64,000 nucleotides of DNA from Streptomyces rugosispiralis (lineage in GTDB: Bacteria > Actinomycetota > Actinomycetes > Streptomycetales > Streptomycetaceae): contig NZ_JANIAA010000004.1 in the NCBI RefSeq assembly GCF_024505145.1, positions 372,001 through 436,000 on the forward strand. Direction: 5' to 3'. A program made the position numbers and the translations under genes. Shown piece after piece: positions 44,202-53,591 of the stretch (its first letter is position 1; each line of letters opens with the position of its first letter). Under the pieces are notes generated by a model. The model searched no databases, was not told the origin of the DNA, and saw only the letters and a program-made list of their open reading frames with translations.

Positions 44202-45791
44202 TCAGCCACCGACCGGTGCGGTGGACAGGGTGGGCAGCTCACCCGCGGCGAGCTGCCGGGCGATCTCCAGCCGCTTGATCTTCCAGGTGGCGGTGCGCGG
44301 CAGATCCTCGAAGCGGCACTGCACCGGCTCGGCCAGCGCCGGGAGATCCTCGGTCGCCCGCCGCCAGCTGTCGGGGTCCAGCGGCTCGTTCCCCCGGGTG
44401 CACACCACCGGCACCGGCTCGCGCCCCGGACCGTGGACGATGATCACTTCCCGGAGGTCGGCGAACCGCGACAGCAACTCGTCCTCCACCTCCAGCGTGC
44501 TGTCCACGGTGGAGATCCGGTCCACCTCGCGGTCCAGCAGATACAGCGCGCCCCACCGGTCGCGGTAGCCCATGTCGCCCATCCGCCACCACCCCTGGTC
44601 CACCTGCCGGGCGTAACTCTCCGGCGCGCCGAGATAGGTGAGGATCCGGCCGCGGGTGCGGGCCTCGATGGCCCCCGTCGCACCCGGCGGGCACTTGCGG
44701 CCCCGCTCGTCCACCACCCGGATCCGGGTGAACCCGGGGATGCCGGTGCCCACCCGCCGTGCCTCCACCCGGTCCGCACCCCGCCGGGTGTACCAGCCGA
44801 AGGCGATGGGCCCGGTCTCGCTCTGCCCGTACAGCTGCATCAGCCGGGGGTCGCGGCGCCGGGACGCGGCGAGCAGCCGCCGCACCGTACGGGGGTGGAT
44901 GGCGTCGAAGGTGGAGCCGTACGCCCGGACGTTGGACAGCGGGCCGTTCGGCGCGTCGGCCAGGTCCTCCCACAGCACATAGGTGTTGGGGTGTGTCTCC
45001 ACGATGCCGGGGCGGTGCGCCGCCAGCAGCGGACCGGCGTGGGCCGGGTCGGGGTCGACGAGCAGCAGCAGCGGACTGCCGAAGTGCAGCAGTACGCCCA
45101 GCAGATGGTAGAAGCGGGAGTGGACGAACGACATGTGCAGCGCGGCCGCCTCCCCGCGGGTGGCCCGGCCCAGCGCCTGCTGGGGCACCAGCCGGTTCCA
45201 CATGGTGTGCGGGCAGTGCACCGCCAGCTTCGGTATGCCGGTGGTCCCCGAGCTGTGGGTGATCAGCGAGGGTTCCCGGGGGTGCAGCCGGATGGCCGGG
45301 CGGCGTGGCACCCCGGCGAGGGCGGCCAGCGCGATGGCGTTCCCGGGCGCCTCGTCCACCGTCAGCACGCCCCGGGCCAGGGTGGTGTCCACCGTGCTCA
45401 GCGTGGACTCCAGCGTCGCCCGGTCGGTGATCAGCCAGGGGGCGTGCAGCCGGTCCAGCAGCACCGCCGCCACCTGTCCGTCCAGCGAGGGCGACAGCAG
45501 CGCCGGGACCGCGCCGATCCTGGAGACGGCACAGGTCAGCAGCACGATGTCGACGTTGTCGCCCTTGAGGATCGCCACATGCTCACTCGGGCGCACCCCC
45601 GCCGACCACAGCCGGGCGGCCAGGTCGTCGACCAGATCGGCCAGTTCGGTGTAGCCGAGGTCGGTACCGGCGTCGGGGGCGACGTCCAGTGGCCGGTCCA
45701 GGGTCACCCTGACCCTGCCGTGCCGGGCCGCGGCCTCCTGGAACATCAGCCCCAGATAGAACCCGCGCTCGGGGAGAAGCCGCTGCAACAT
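44202..45791 (-). CDS. Adenylate-forming enzyme (AMP-dependent synthetase/ligase) 1
   Basis: The 529-residue protein has the ANL motifs A3 (THSSGTTGIPKLAV), A5 (LYGQSETGP), A7 (WWRMGDMGYRD) and the C-terminal A10 Lys region (RTATWKIKRLEIARQ). The A8 hinge reads YLLDREVDRI, which departs from the usual GR-x-K/D-x-x pattern. It may activate a carboxylic acid to its adenylate, thioester or amide. It is translationally linked to the FAD monooxygenase and follows the aryl-CoA ligase after 74 bp. The acid is unknown. Confidence 0.85.
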   Translation of the reverse strand: MLQRLLPERGFYLGLMFQEAAARHGRVRVTLDRPLDVAPDAGTDLGYTELADLVDDLAARLWSAGVRPSEHVAILKGDNVDIVLLTCAVSRIGAVPALLSPSLDGQVAAVLLDRLHAPWLITDRATLESTLSTVDTTLARGVLTVDEAPGNAIALAALAGVPRRPAIRLHPREPSLITHSSGTTGIPKLAVHCPHTMWNRLVPQQALGRATRGEAAALHMSFVHSRFYHLLGVLLHFGSPLLLLVDPDPAHAGPLLAAHRPGIVETHPNTYVLWEDLADAPNGPLSNVRAYGSTFDAIHPRTVRRLLAASRRRDPRLMQLYGQSETGPIAFGWYTRRGADRVEARRVGTGIPGFTRIRVVDERGRKCPPGATGAIEARTRGRILTYLGAPESYARQVDQGWWRMGDMGYRDRWGALYLLDREVDRISTVDSTLEVEDELLSRFADLREVIIVHGPGREPVPVVCTRGNEPLDPDSWRRATEDLPALAEPVQCRFEDLPRTATWKIKRLEIARQLAAGELPTLSTAPVGG

Positions 45792-45865
45792 ATCGAGGTC
45801 CTCATCGTTCGAAGTCGGTCAGCGGGCCGCGCGCTGGGGCGCGGCCGGCACGCCGGTTTGACTCG

Positions 45866-47488
45866 TCACCAGCGGCCCGTGCGGACGACATGGCGCCGCA
45901 GCTTTCCCGTCGGGGTGCGCGGCAGCGAGGCCACCAGGCGCACGGTGCGCGGCGCCTTGTAGGCGGCGAGCCGCCGCCGGGCCAGCGCGATCAGATCGGC
46001 CGTCAGGGTCTCCTCGTCCACCGCCGGGCCGCCCGCCCGGTCACCTCCGTCGGCCGCCCGGCTACTTCCGTCGGCTGCCCGGCTACTTCCGTCGGCCGCC
46101 GGTACGACATAGGCGCGCAGCCGGGTCGCGCCCCGCTCGTCGGGGACGGCCGCCACCGCCACCTCCCGCACCGACGGGTGCTGCCGCAGCACCTCCTCGA
46201 CCTCCAGTGGCGACACGGTGATCCCGCCGACCATCTCCAGGTCGTCCACCCGGCCCAGATGGCGATAGGTCCCGTCGCGCTCGCGCCGGGCCCGGTCCCG
46301 GGTGGCGAGCCAACCGCCGTCCGCCGGGCGGCCGGTGACCACCGTCGGGCCCCGTACCCACAGCTCGCCCTCGGCCGGGCCGTCGGCGCCGTCCGCCACC
46401 ACCGCGCCCTCGCCGTCCCGCAGCTCCAGCTCGAAGCGGGGCACCGGACGGCCGAGGGTGCCGGGGGTGTTGTCCCACACCGTGTTGGCGCAGAAGGCGT
46501 GGCCCGCCTCGGTGGAGCCGATCTGCTCCAGCACCGGCGCGCCGAGCAGCTCACCGACCCGCTCACCGAGGGCGGGCGGCAGCCCCTCGCCCGCGCTGAC
46601 CGCGGCGCGGACGGAGGCGAAGCAGGCCGTGTGGCCGGTGCCGCGCTCGTCCACCAGAGCGGCGTACGAGGACGGCACCGAATACAGCAGGGTCACCCGG
46701 TGCCGGGCCACGAGGTCGTCGATGAGGGCGGGTCCGGGGCGGTCCGCGGTGAGCACCGCGGCCGACCCCGAGAAGAGGGGGAAGGCGAAGGCGTTCCCGA
46801 AGCCGTAGGCGTAGAACAGCTTGGACACCGAGAACGACACGTCCGCCGGGCCGATGTCCAGCACCTCCTGCCCGACCAGGTCGTGATAGGCGGCCACATC
46901 GCCATGGCTGTGCGCCACCGCCTTGGGGCGGCCGGTGGTCCCGGAGGTGTACTGGATGTACAGCGGGGTGGTGGCCGTCACCGGCTCGGCCGCCGGGGCC
47001 GGGGCCGCCGAGCCCGGCGTGGCCGACGGGCCGGTCAGGGCCGACAGCTGGTCGGCGCCGAGCCAGGGGACGCCGTCGAAGTGGTCCTGGAGACCGGGCC
47101 CGGAGACGGCCAGCGCGGCGCGCGAGTCCTCGGCCATGAAGCGGTGGTCGTCGGCGGTGAGGGCGGGGTTGACCAGCACCGCCACGGCGCCCAGCCGGGC
47201 GGCGGCCAGAAACGTGGTCACCCACATGATGCCGTCGGGCAACGTCAGCAGCACCCGGTCACCGGCCGCCACCCCCCGGCCCGCCAGCACGGTGGCCGCG
47301 CGCTCGGCGCGGTCGTGGACCTCGCCGTGGGTCCAGACCCGGTGGCCCTCGAGAAAGGCGGTCCGGCCGGACCAGCCGCGGCGGTCCGCGAGCGCCGCGA
47401 GATGCGCGGCCACATTGGCCGAGACGGTGGGCCCGACGGGCATGGGCGGGGCGGACACCGATACGGCGGACACCGATAGGGCGGTCAC
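45866..47488 (-). CDS. Benzoate/4-aminobenzoate-CoA ligase-like enzyme
   Basis: The 540-residue ANL enzyme has A3 (YTSGTTGRPKAVAHSH), A5 (QIGSTEAGHAF), A7-A8 (YRHLGRVDDLEMVGG) and A10 (LPRTPTGKLRRHVV), matching the benzoate-CoA ligase branch. Its GTG overlaps the pabAB stop by four bases, so its most likely substrate is 4-aminobenzoate made by that enzyme. An in-frame 21-nt triplication (46039-46101) inserts AADGSSR-type repeats in the C-terminal domain between YVVP and the last helix; the effect is unknown. Confidence 0.88.
   Translation of the reverse strand: MTALSVSAVSVSAPPMPVGPTVSANVAAHLAALADRRGWSGRTAFLEGHRVWTHGEVHDRAERAATVLAGRGVAAGDRVLLTLPDGIMWVTTFLAAARLGAVAVLVNPALTADDHRFMAEDSRAALAVSGPGLQDHFDGVPWLGADQLSALTGPSATPGSAAPAPAAEPVTATTPLYIQYTSGTTGRPKAVAHSHGDVAAYHDLVGQEVLDIGPADVSFSVSKLFYAYGFGNAFAFPLFSGSAAVLTADRPGPALIDDLVARHRVTLLYSVPSSYAALVDERGTGHTACFASVRAAVSAGEGLPPALGERVGELLGAPVLEQIGSTEAGHAFCANTVWDNTPGTLGRPVPRFELELRDGEGAVVADGADGPAEGELWVRGPTVVTGRPADGGWLATRDRARRERDGTYRHLGRVDDLEMVGGITVSPLEVEEVLRQHPSVREVAVAAVPDERGATRLRAYVVPAADGSSRAADGSSRAADGGDRAGGPAVDEETLTADLIALARRRLAAYKAPRTVRLVASLPRTPTGKLRRHVVRTGRW
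46039..46101 (-). repeat. Three 21-nt in-frame tandem units in the aryl-CoA ligase
   Basis: Units at 46039-46059, 46060-46080 and 46081-46101 encode ADGSSRA/ADGGDRA-type heptads in a loop of the C-terminal domain. Confidence 0.85.
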
Positions 47489-49827
47489 CGGCCGGGCTCC
47501 TTCGCCGCGGGGGCGGGCGGCGCCGCGACGGCGGCCACCAGCAGATCGTCCATCTCCCCGCCGGACGCGGGCTCCCCGGCGGACGCGGGCTCCACGGCCT
47601 GGTAGGCACGCATGGTGGCGGCGGTCTTCAGCAGCATCTCCTCGTACTCCTCGGCCGGGTCGGAATCGAGAACGATGGCGCCGCCCGCGCCGATGTGCAT
47701 CCGGCCGCCGGTGAACACGGCCGTGCGGATGACGATGTTGAGGTCGGCCGCGCCGTTGCAGCTGAGGTAGCCGAGCGCGCCGGAGTACACCCCGCGGGCC
47801 TCGGTCTCCAGCGAGTCGATGATCTCCAGCGTGCGCAGCTTGGGGGCGCCGGTCATGGAGCCGCCCGGGAAGCAGGCGCGGACGCAGTCGACGGAGGTGG
47901 TCTCCGGGCGCAGCCGGCCGCGCACGGTGGAGACCAACTGGTGGACGGAGGCGTAGGTCTCGGTGTTCATCAGCCGCGGCACGTACACACTGCCCGACGC
48001 GCACACCCGCCCCAGGTCGTTGCGGAGCAGATCCACGATCATCAGGTTCTCGGCGCGGGCCTTGGGGTTGGAGGCGAGGGCGGCCAGCGCCCGCGCGTCC
48101 TTCTCCGGGTTCTGGCCGCGCGGGGCGGTGCCCTTGATCGGTTTGGCCTCGGCGGTGCCGTCGGGGGTGATGCGCAGAAAGCGCTCGGGGGAGGCGCAGG
48201 CCACATCGGTGCCGTCGAACCGCAGATAGGCGGCGTACGGCGCCGGGTTGAACCGCCGCAGGGCCCGGTAGAAGGCGTAGGAGTCGCTCGGGGCGGGCAG
48301 CCAGGCGGAGTCGGTCAGGCAGATCTCATAGCTGACCCCGGCGCGCAGCTCCCGCAGACACGCCTCGATCGACGCCAGATACCGCTCCCGGTCCCGGACC
48401 AGCCAGGGTTCCACGGCGGCCGTGGTGGCGAGGGCCGGCGGTTGCGGGGCGGGTCCGGTGAGCGTCGGCACCCCGCTGAGCACGGTCACGGTGGTGTCCA
48501 GCCAGTCCTTCGCCTCCCGGTGGCCGTCGGGGGTGTCCTCGGCGAGGCAGCAGATGTAGGTGACGCCCTCCTGGTGGTCGACGGCGACGAACCGGTCGGC
48601 GAAGAGCCAGCAGGCGTCCGGGGTGGTGGCCCGGTGGCGGTTGGGGGAGCCGCAGTCGGCCTTGAGCTCGTAGCCGAAGTAGCCCACGTAGCCGCCGGTG
48701 AAGTCGAAGGGCAGATCGGGGGCCTTGATCCGGTGGCGGGTCAGCTCCCGCTTGAGGTAGTCGAAGACGCTGCCCTCGACCCGGACGGCGGGCCGTCCCG
48801 TCCGCCGCACCTCGCAGACGCCGGTGTCGGTGTCGTAGCGGACGAACTCGGCGAGCGGGCCGGTGCCGTCCCCGAGGAAGGAGAAGCGGGCCTCGCCGGA
48901 CTCCGCGCGCGAGCTGTCGAGCCAGAACGCGTGCGGCGCCTCGGCGTACAGCCGGGTGAAGGCCGCCTCGGTGTCGGTGGCGTCGGCCAGCCACCGGGCG
49001 TGCAGCCGGTAGCCGGGGCCCACTTGGGGCGGCTCGGCCGGAGCGTCGTGCTTGGGAGCGGGCCGGGCCAGTTCGGTTCGGGGGTCCGCCTCGGGGGTGG
49101 GCGGTGAGTCCGGCGCGGTGGGCGCCTTGGTCGCCTTGGTTGCTTTCGTCGATTTCGCCGCTTTGGGGGCCGTACGGGCGCGGCGCGGCTCCTCGGCGGA
49201 GGCGGGGGACACGGTGGAGGTCACCGACTCGCCGTTGGCGTGCTCGACGGTCAGATCGCGGAAGTTGCTGAGCATGCGGTGGCCGTATCCGGTCAGCACC
49301 GACTCCGGGTGGAACTGGACGCCCCACAGCGGACGGGCCCGGTGCCGCAGCGCCATCAGCACACCGTCCTCGGACCAGGCGATGCCCTGCAGCCCCAGCG
49401 GCAGCGGCTCGGCCACGCACAGCGAGTGATAGCGCACGGCCGTGAAGTCCTGCGGAAGGCCGCGGAACAGTCCGCGCCCGCCGTGCTTGATCCGGGACAG
49501 ATGCCCGTGCTTGGGCTCGGGCGCGGACACCACCCGCGCTTGCGCGCCGAGTGCGATCCCCTGGTGCCCCAGGCACACCCCCAGCACCGGGATGGGCGAC
49601 CGCTCGATCAGCCGGGCGGTGGCGCCGAAGTCCCGGGGATCCGCCGGATGTCCGGGGCCGGGGGAGAGCACGATGTTGTCGAACGCGGAGAGATCGATGT
49701 CCGCGCACTCCGGCGCGTCATGCAGAAGCACCTCCGGTTCCTCGCCGTTGACCTCGGTCAGCAGTTGAAAGAGGTTGTACGTGTACGAGTCGTAATGATC
49801 GACGAGGAGAGTCCTCAGCGATTCCAT
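47485..49827 (-). CDS. pabAB: Fused aminodeoxychorismate synthase PabAB
   Basis: The 780-residue protein joins a glutamine amidotransferase (nucleophile Cys in GVCLGHQG about residue 83, HPES at its end) through an Ala/Lys/Thr/Pro linker (about 220-260, KATKATKAP) to a chorismate-binding domain. The domain contains PIKGT near residue 564, whose Lys is specific to aminodeoxychorismate synthases (anthranilate synthases have Ala there). Such fusions in Streptomyces usually supply 4-aminobenzoate for secondary metabolites. It is the first large gene of the pab operon, followed by the overlapping CoA ligase. Confidence 0.93.
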   Translation of the reverse strand: MESLRTLLVDHYDSYTYNLFQLLTEVNGEEPEVLLHDAPECADIDLSAFDNIVLSPGPGHPADPRDFGATARLIERSPIPVLGVCLGHQGIALGAQARVVSAPEPKHGHLSRIKHGGRGLFRGLPQDFTAVRYHSLCVAEPLPLGLQGIAWSEDGVLMALRHRARPLWGVQFHPESVLTGYGHRMLSNFRDLTVEHANGESVTSTVSPASAEEPRRARTAPKAAKSTKATKATKAPTAPDSPPTPEADPRTELARPAPKHDAPAEPPQVGPGYRLHARWLADATDTEAAFTRLYAEAPHAFWLDSSRAESGEARFSFLGDGTGPLAEFVRYDTDTGVCEVRRTGRPAVRVEGSVFDYLKRELTRHRIKAPDLPFDFTGGYVGYFGYELKADCGSPNRHRATTPDACWLFADRFVAVDHQEGVTYICCLAEDTPDGHREAKDWLDTTVTVLSGVPTLTGPAPQPPALATTAAVEPWLVRDRERYLASIEACLRELRAGVSYEICLTDSAWLPAPSDSYAFYRALRRFNPAPYAAYLRFDGTDVACASPERFLRITPDGTAEAKPIKGTAPRGQNPEKDARALAALASNPKARAENLMIVDLLRNDLGRVCASGSVYVPRLMNTETYASVHQLVSTVRGRLRPETTSVDCVRACFPGGSMTGAPKLRTLEIIDSLETEARGVYSGALGYLSCNGAADLNIVIRTAVFTGGRMHIGAGGAIVLDSDPAEEYEEMLLKTAATMRAYQAVEPASAGEPASGGEMDDLLVAAVAAPPAPAAKEPGR

Positions 49828-49905
49828 CCGGATTTGCCTCCTTGCGATGAGAAAACCGACCGGGTATCACCCGCCCCGGTCCTCGGGCCGCGGCGCCCCG
49901 CTCAC

Positions 49906-50502
49906 CTACCGGCGAGCGCGTGGGCCGTCGGCCGCCATCCGCCTGTGACGTCCTCGTATCGACTGCAGCGGCGGGTAGAGCCACTTCTTCAGAAGCCGCT
50001 GCAGCCGCGGCATGACCAGCCAGGTCACCATCGCGGTCACCCCGAGACACAAGGCCAGGGTCCGCAGCAGAAAATTCGCGTCCTTGATGAACGGGATCAC
50101 CAGCACATTGAAGATGAGAACCGGAGGGAAGACCGCGCTCAGATTCACCAGCCACAGCTTCCATTTGGGCGGTGGCGGTAACGGCCGCACCGGCCCCTTG
50201 AACCAGTTCTCCAGTCCCGAGGTGCGCTGTGTTCCCTTTTCCTGGACGAACGGCCCGGTACGGGACGCCAATCGTGCGCGTTCCAGTGAGGAATCCCATG
50301 CCCGGGCCGGCCCTTCCGCCTCGAACCGGTAGAGGACGTGCCACTCCGAGGAGGTCGAACCGGATCCCATCACCCCGCCCCCGAGATATCCCGGAAGGCT
50401 TGCCGCGGCATTGAGCATCTCGATCGCCCAGGCATAGAACTCGCTTTCGCGGCCGGGGTCCACCCGGTATGCGGCAGTCACCGTGACCGGTTCACTGTCC
50501 AC
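49906..50502 (-). CDS. Antibiotic biosynthesis monooxygenase (ABM)-domain membrane protein
   Basis: The 198-residue protein starts at GTG 50502, with AAAGGAG about eleven bases upstream. It has an N-terminal ferredoxin-like ABM domain (VTVTAAYRVDPGRESEFYAWA, GYLGGGVM, WHVLYRFEA) and two C-terminal transmembrane helices (LWLVNLSAVFPPVLIFNVLVI and LALCLGVTAMVTWLVM). Membrane ABM proteins are often of unknown role. Adjacent to pabAB by 78 bp, it could be part of the same operon or a general quinone/lipid enzyme. Confidence 0.78.
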   Translation of the reverse strand: MDSEPVTVTAAYRVDPGRESEFYAWAIEMLNAAASLPGYLGGGVMGSGSTSSEWHVLYRFEAEGPARAWDSSLERARLASRTGPFVQEKGTQRTSGLENWFKGPVRPLPPPPKWKLWLVNLSAVFPPVLIFNVLVIPFIKDANFLLRTLALCLGVTAMVTWLVMPRLQRLLKKWLYPPLQSIRGRHRRMAADGPRARR

Positions 50503-50842
50503 TCCAGCCGCAACTCCTTTCCGTGCCGTTGGCTTCGCCTGTCGCGTCCGGCGAGATGACACGAAGTGTTCCACACCGTGCGATCGGGAACAGTGGAATG
50601 CTCAACAACGTACATAAAAACTCGGAAAGGCCGCCGTGACCTGGGCGTTATCTACGGTTCGAGGTTCTGCCGGGACCGCGACGGGGTCGCTGATAAAGAA
50701 TCTCCGAGCGGGATTGAACATGCGGAAGCGCCGGGCCGTATGAAACGTAATGCGGCCCGGCGCCTCGTGGTTTCGATCAACTCGATCACAGCTCGATCAG
50801 CCGGGTCAGCCGGGTCGGCTGGGTCGGCTCGATGAGCTTCGG
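50503..50842. other. 340-bp intergenic region between the pab operon and rocD
   Basis: No credible gene is present. It holds a strong hairpin terminator for the rocD operon (50728-50763), short GATC/GGGTCGGCT-type direct repeats (50775-50835), and a relatively AT-rich patch (50590-50625) that may contain the promoter for the ABM/pab operon. I found no clear -35/-10 pair. Confidence 0.6.
50728..50763 (-). terminator. GC-rich hairpin terminator after rocD
   Basis: GCGCCGGGCCG (50728-50738) and CGGCCCGGCGC (50753-50763) are perfect 11-bp arms with a 14-base loop, 80 bases past the rocD stop. No long U-tract follows, as is usual for Streptomyces. It should separate the arginine operon from the pab operon. 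Confidence 0.75.
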
Positions 50843-52129
50843 TCAGCCGAGTACCTTCTCCAGCGCCGCCAGCGCCCCCTCCAGCTCCGCACGGGTGATG
50901 GTCAGCGGCGGTGCCAGCCGGATCGTCGAGCCATGGGTGTCCTTGACCAGGATCCCCTCGGCCATCAGCCGCTCGCTCACCTCGCGGCCGGTGCCGAGCG
51001 CGGGGTCCACGTCGACGCCCGCCCACAGCCCCCGGCAACGGTGGCCCACGACGCCCTTGCCGGTCAGCGCCGCCAGCCCGTCCCTCAGCACCTCGCCCAA
51101 CTCCCGTGCCCGGCGCTGGAATTCGCCGGTGCGCAACAGATCGACCACGGCCGAGCCGACCGCCGCGGCCAGCGGATTGCCGCCGAAGGTGGAGCCGTGC
51201 TCGCCGGGGCGCAGCACCCCGAGCACCGCACGGTCGGCCACCACCGCCGACACCGGCACGATGCCGCCGCCCAGCGCCTTGCCGAGCAGCAGCACATCCG
51301 GCATCACCGACTCGTGCTCGACGGCCAGCGTGGTGCCGGTGCGGCCCAGACCGGACTGGATCTCATCGGCGATGAACAGCGTCCCGGTGCGCCGGGTCAG
51401 CTCGCGCACTCCGCGCAGATAGCCGTCGTCGGGGATGACCACGCCCGCCTCGCCCTGGATGGGCTCGATGAGGACCGCCGCCGTGGTCTCGTCCACGGCG
51501 GCCTCCAGCGCCGCGAGGTCGTTGTACGGCACGACGCGGAAGCCCGGGGCGAACGGGCCGAAGCCGTCGCGGGCCACGGGGTCGGTGGAGAAGCCGACGA
51601 TCGTCGTCGTACGGCCGTGGAAGTTGTCGGCCGCCACCACGATGGTGGCCTGGTCCGGGGCGACGCCCTTCACCTCGTACGCCCATTTGCGGGCGACCTT
51701 GATGCCGCTCTCCACGGCCTCCGCGCCGGTGTTCATCGGCAGCACCATGGAGAGCCCGGTGAGCTCCGCCACCCCCTCGGCGAACCCGGCCAGCCGGTCG
51801 TTGTGGAAGGCCCGGGAGGTCAGCGTGAGCTGGTCGAGCTGGCGGTGGGCGGCCTCGATCAGCGCCGGGTGGCGGTGGCCGAAGTTGAGGGCGGAGTACC
51901 CGGCCAGCATGTCCAGGTAGCGGCGCCCCTCGACGTCCCACACCCAGCTGCCCTCGGCGCGGGCGACGACCACGGGCAGCGGGTGGTAGTTGTGCGCGAG
52001 CGAGGTCTCCTCGGCGTGGATCAGCTCCCGCGAGGAGCGGGCGGCGCCGTTCGCCGCGGCCGGGCCGGAACCGGCGGCGGTGGCGTCGAAAGCGGCGGAA
52101 CCGGAGGCGGTGGGGGTGGTGGCGGTCAT
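50843..52129 (-). CDS. rocD: Ornithine aminotransferase
   Basis: The 428-residue class III aminotransferase has NYHPLPVVVARAEG, SALNFGHRHP, MNTGAEAVESGIKVARKW, NFHGRTTTI, FIADEIQSGLGRTG and the PLP Lys in LLLGKALGGG, all matching RocD. It converts ornithine and 2-oxoglutarate to glutamate semialdehyde and glutamate. The start ATG 52129 overlaps the upstream stop (TGATG). An Ala/Thr/Gly-rich N-terminal extension of about 30 residues is non-conserved. With the preceding arginine-modifying enzyme it would route arginine to glutamate. Confidence 0.92.
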   Translation of the reverse strand: MTATTPTASGSAAFDATAAGSGPAAANGAARSSRELIHAEETSLAHNYHPLPVVVARAEGSWVWDVEGRRYLDMLAGYSALNFGHRHPALIEAAHRQLDQLTLTSRAFHNDRLAGFAEGVAELTGLSMVLPMNTGAEAVESGIKVARKWAYEVKGVAPDQATIVVAADNFHGRTTTIVGFSTDPVARDGFGPFAPGFRVVPYNDLAALEAAVDETTAAVLIEPIQGEAGVVIPDDGYLRGVRELTRRTGTLFIADEIQSGLGRTGTTLAVEHESVMPDVLLLGKALGGGIVPVSAVVADRAVLGVLRPGEHGSTFGGNPLAAAVGSAVVDLLRTGEFQRRARELGEVLRDGLAALTGKGVVGHRCRGLWAGVDVDPALGTGREVSERLMAEGILVKDTHGSTIRLAPPLTITRAELEGALAALEKVLG

Positions 52130-52938
52130 CAGCGGATCTCCTGTGTGCAGCACTTGATGCCCCCGCCGGCCTTGTGCAGTTCCGACAGGTCGACGGGGAC
52201 GGGGACGTAACCGCGGTCGGTGAGCTGGTCGATGAGCCCGGTGGCCTGGGGCGCGACGAAGACATGGCGGCCGTCGGAGACCGAGTTGAGCCCGAAGGCC
52301 ATGGCGTCGTCACGGGTGGCGATCAGCGCGTCGGGGTAGAGCCGCCCCAGCACCTCACGGCTGCCGGGGGAGAACGCCTCCGGGTAGTAGGCGATGTTCC
52401 GGTCGTCGAGGACGAACAGCGCGGTGTCCAGGTGGTAGAAGTACGGGTCCACCAGCAGCAGGCTGATGGTCGGCACCCCGAAGAACTCCTGCACCTCCTG
52501 ATGGGCCGCCCGGGTGGTGCGGAAGCCGGTGCCGGCCAGGACATAGGGCCCGGCCGGTACCAGGTCGCCCTCGCCCTCGCACACCGATTCCGGCGGATGG
52601 ACGTCGAATCCCGCCGCCTTGAACCACCGTTCGTAGGCGAGCTGTTCCGGCCGGCGCTGCGGTGCGTGGAATCGCGAGCCGAAGACCCGGCCCTCCAGGA
52701 CGAGGGCCGAGTTCGCCGCGAACACCATGTCCGGGAGTCCCGCCACCGGTTCGATGAATTCGACCCGATGACCGTGGTCGCGGTAGGCGCGGATCAGCGT
52801 CTCCCATTGCGCCTGGGCGAGGTCGGTGTCGACCTCGGTGTCCTCACGCATCCAGGGATTGATGGCATACCGCACATCGAAATATCTGGGGGCACAGGTC
52901 AGGAAGCGCCTGGGGCGCGGCACACGCGTAAGGGGCAA
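52129..52938 (-). CDS. DDAH-superfamily enzyme, probably arginine dihydrolase (ArgZ/AgrE-like)
   Basis: The 269-residue guanidine-modifying enzyme has FDVRYAINPWM near residue 20, an Asn at 76 in MVFAANSAL, HLDTALFVLDD with the catalytic His, and a C-terminal GGGIKCCTQEI with Cys264. In dimethylargininases the acidic residue at the Asn76 position is conserved; Asn here is what I recall for cyanobacterial-type arginine dihydrolases that release ornithine and ammonia. Coupling with rocD fits ornithine as product. The start is a TTG at 52938 and uncertain; GTG 52923 is possible. Confidence 0.78.
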   Translation of the reverse strand: MPLTRVPRPRRFLTCAPRYFDVRYAINPWMREDTEVDTDLAQAQWETLIRAYRDHGHRVEFIEPVAGLPDMVFAANSALVLEGRVFGSRFHAPQRRPEQLAYERWFKAAGFDVHPPESVCEGEGDLVPAGPYVLAGTGFRTTRAAHQEVQEFFGVPTISLLLVDPYFYHLDTALFVLDDRNIAYYPEAFSPGSREVLGRLYPDALIATRDDAMAFGLNSVSDGRHVFVAPQATGLIDQLTDRGYVPVPVDLSELHKAGGGIKCCTQEIR

Positions 52939-53072
52939 CGGAGGATTCCTCTCGCTTCCGCGGGCGACCGGGGGGATGAATCAACGGTAGAAAGCGGAGG
53001 AGAGGGGAGACAAGGAAAGAAAACTGCGTGTCGACGCACCGACGCTGCGTGCCGGGGCCGGTTCGCGGCGGT

Positions 53073-53564
53073 TCATTGCGTCGCGGTCGCGGGAGGGGCC
53101 GCACCGGCCTCCGCACTGCCCGTGAGCAGGTGCGACAGCACCATGTAGCTGATCGTCTGGCGGACGAAGGGCTCGGCCCGGATGCGCTCGAGCACCTCCT
53201 CGAAATGCTCCACATCGGTGGCCATGACATGCAGCAGGGCGTCCGCGCCGCCGGTCACCGTCATGGCCGCGATGATCTCCGGATAGTTGCGCACGACCTC
53301 CGCGAGGCGCCGGGGTGGCGCGGCGCTGTCGCAGTACACCTCGACATACGCCTCGGTCCGCCAGCCGAGGGCGGCCGGGCGCACGGTGGTGGTGAAGCCG
53401 GTGATCACATCGGTCTCCCGCATCCGGTCGACGCGGCGCTTGACCGCGGAGGCCGAGAGCCCGATCGCGGCGCCGATCTCCGTGAAGCTGGTCCTGGCGT
53501 TGGCGACCAGCGCCGCAACGATTTTGCGGTCCAGATCGTCGAACGGTACGGACTGATGTGTCAT
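53073..53564 (-). CDS. Lrp/AsnC-family regulator of the arginine operon
   Basis: The 163-residue protein has a helix-turn-helix (FDDLDRKIVAALVANAR, then FTEIGAAIGLSASAVKRRVDRM) and a RAM domain (EAYVEVYCDSAA, VTGGADALLHVMA). AAAGGA precedes ATG 53564. It is encoded 135 bp upstream of the arginine dihydrolase-like gene on the same strand, so local control of arginine catabolism by an amino acid ligand is likely. Palindromes upstream of its start (53592-53663) are candidate sites. It is distinct from the Lrp at 25.4 kb. Confidence 0.88.
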   Translation of the reverse strand: MTHQSVPFDDLDRKIVAALVANARTSFTEIGAAIGLSASAVKRRVDRMRETDVITGFTTTVRPAALGWRTEAYVEVYCDSAAPPRRLAEVVRNYPEIIAAMTVTGGADALLHVMATDVEHFEEVLERIRAEPFVRQTISYMVLSHLLTGSAEAGAAPPATATQ

Positions 53565-53591
53565 GGTCTGTCATCCTTTGCGTTTTTCGCC

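Noticed and set aside
50566..50835. Plus-strand frame of 89 codons in the pab-rocD gap
   Set aside because: It lacks a ribosome-binding site, overlaps the rocD terminator and ends in simple repeats.
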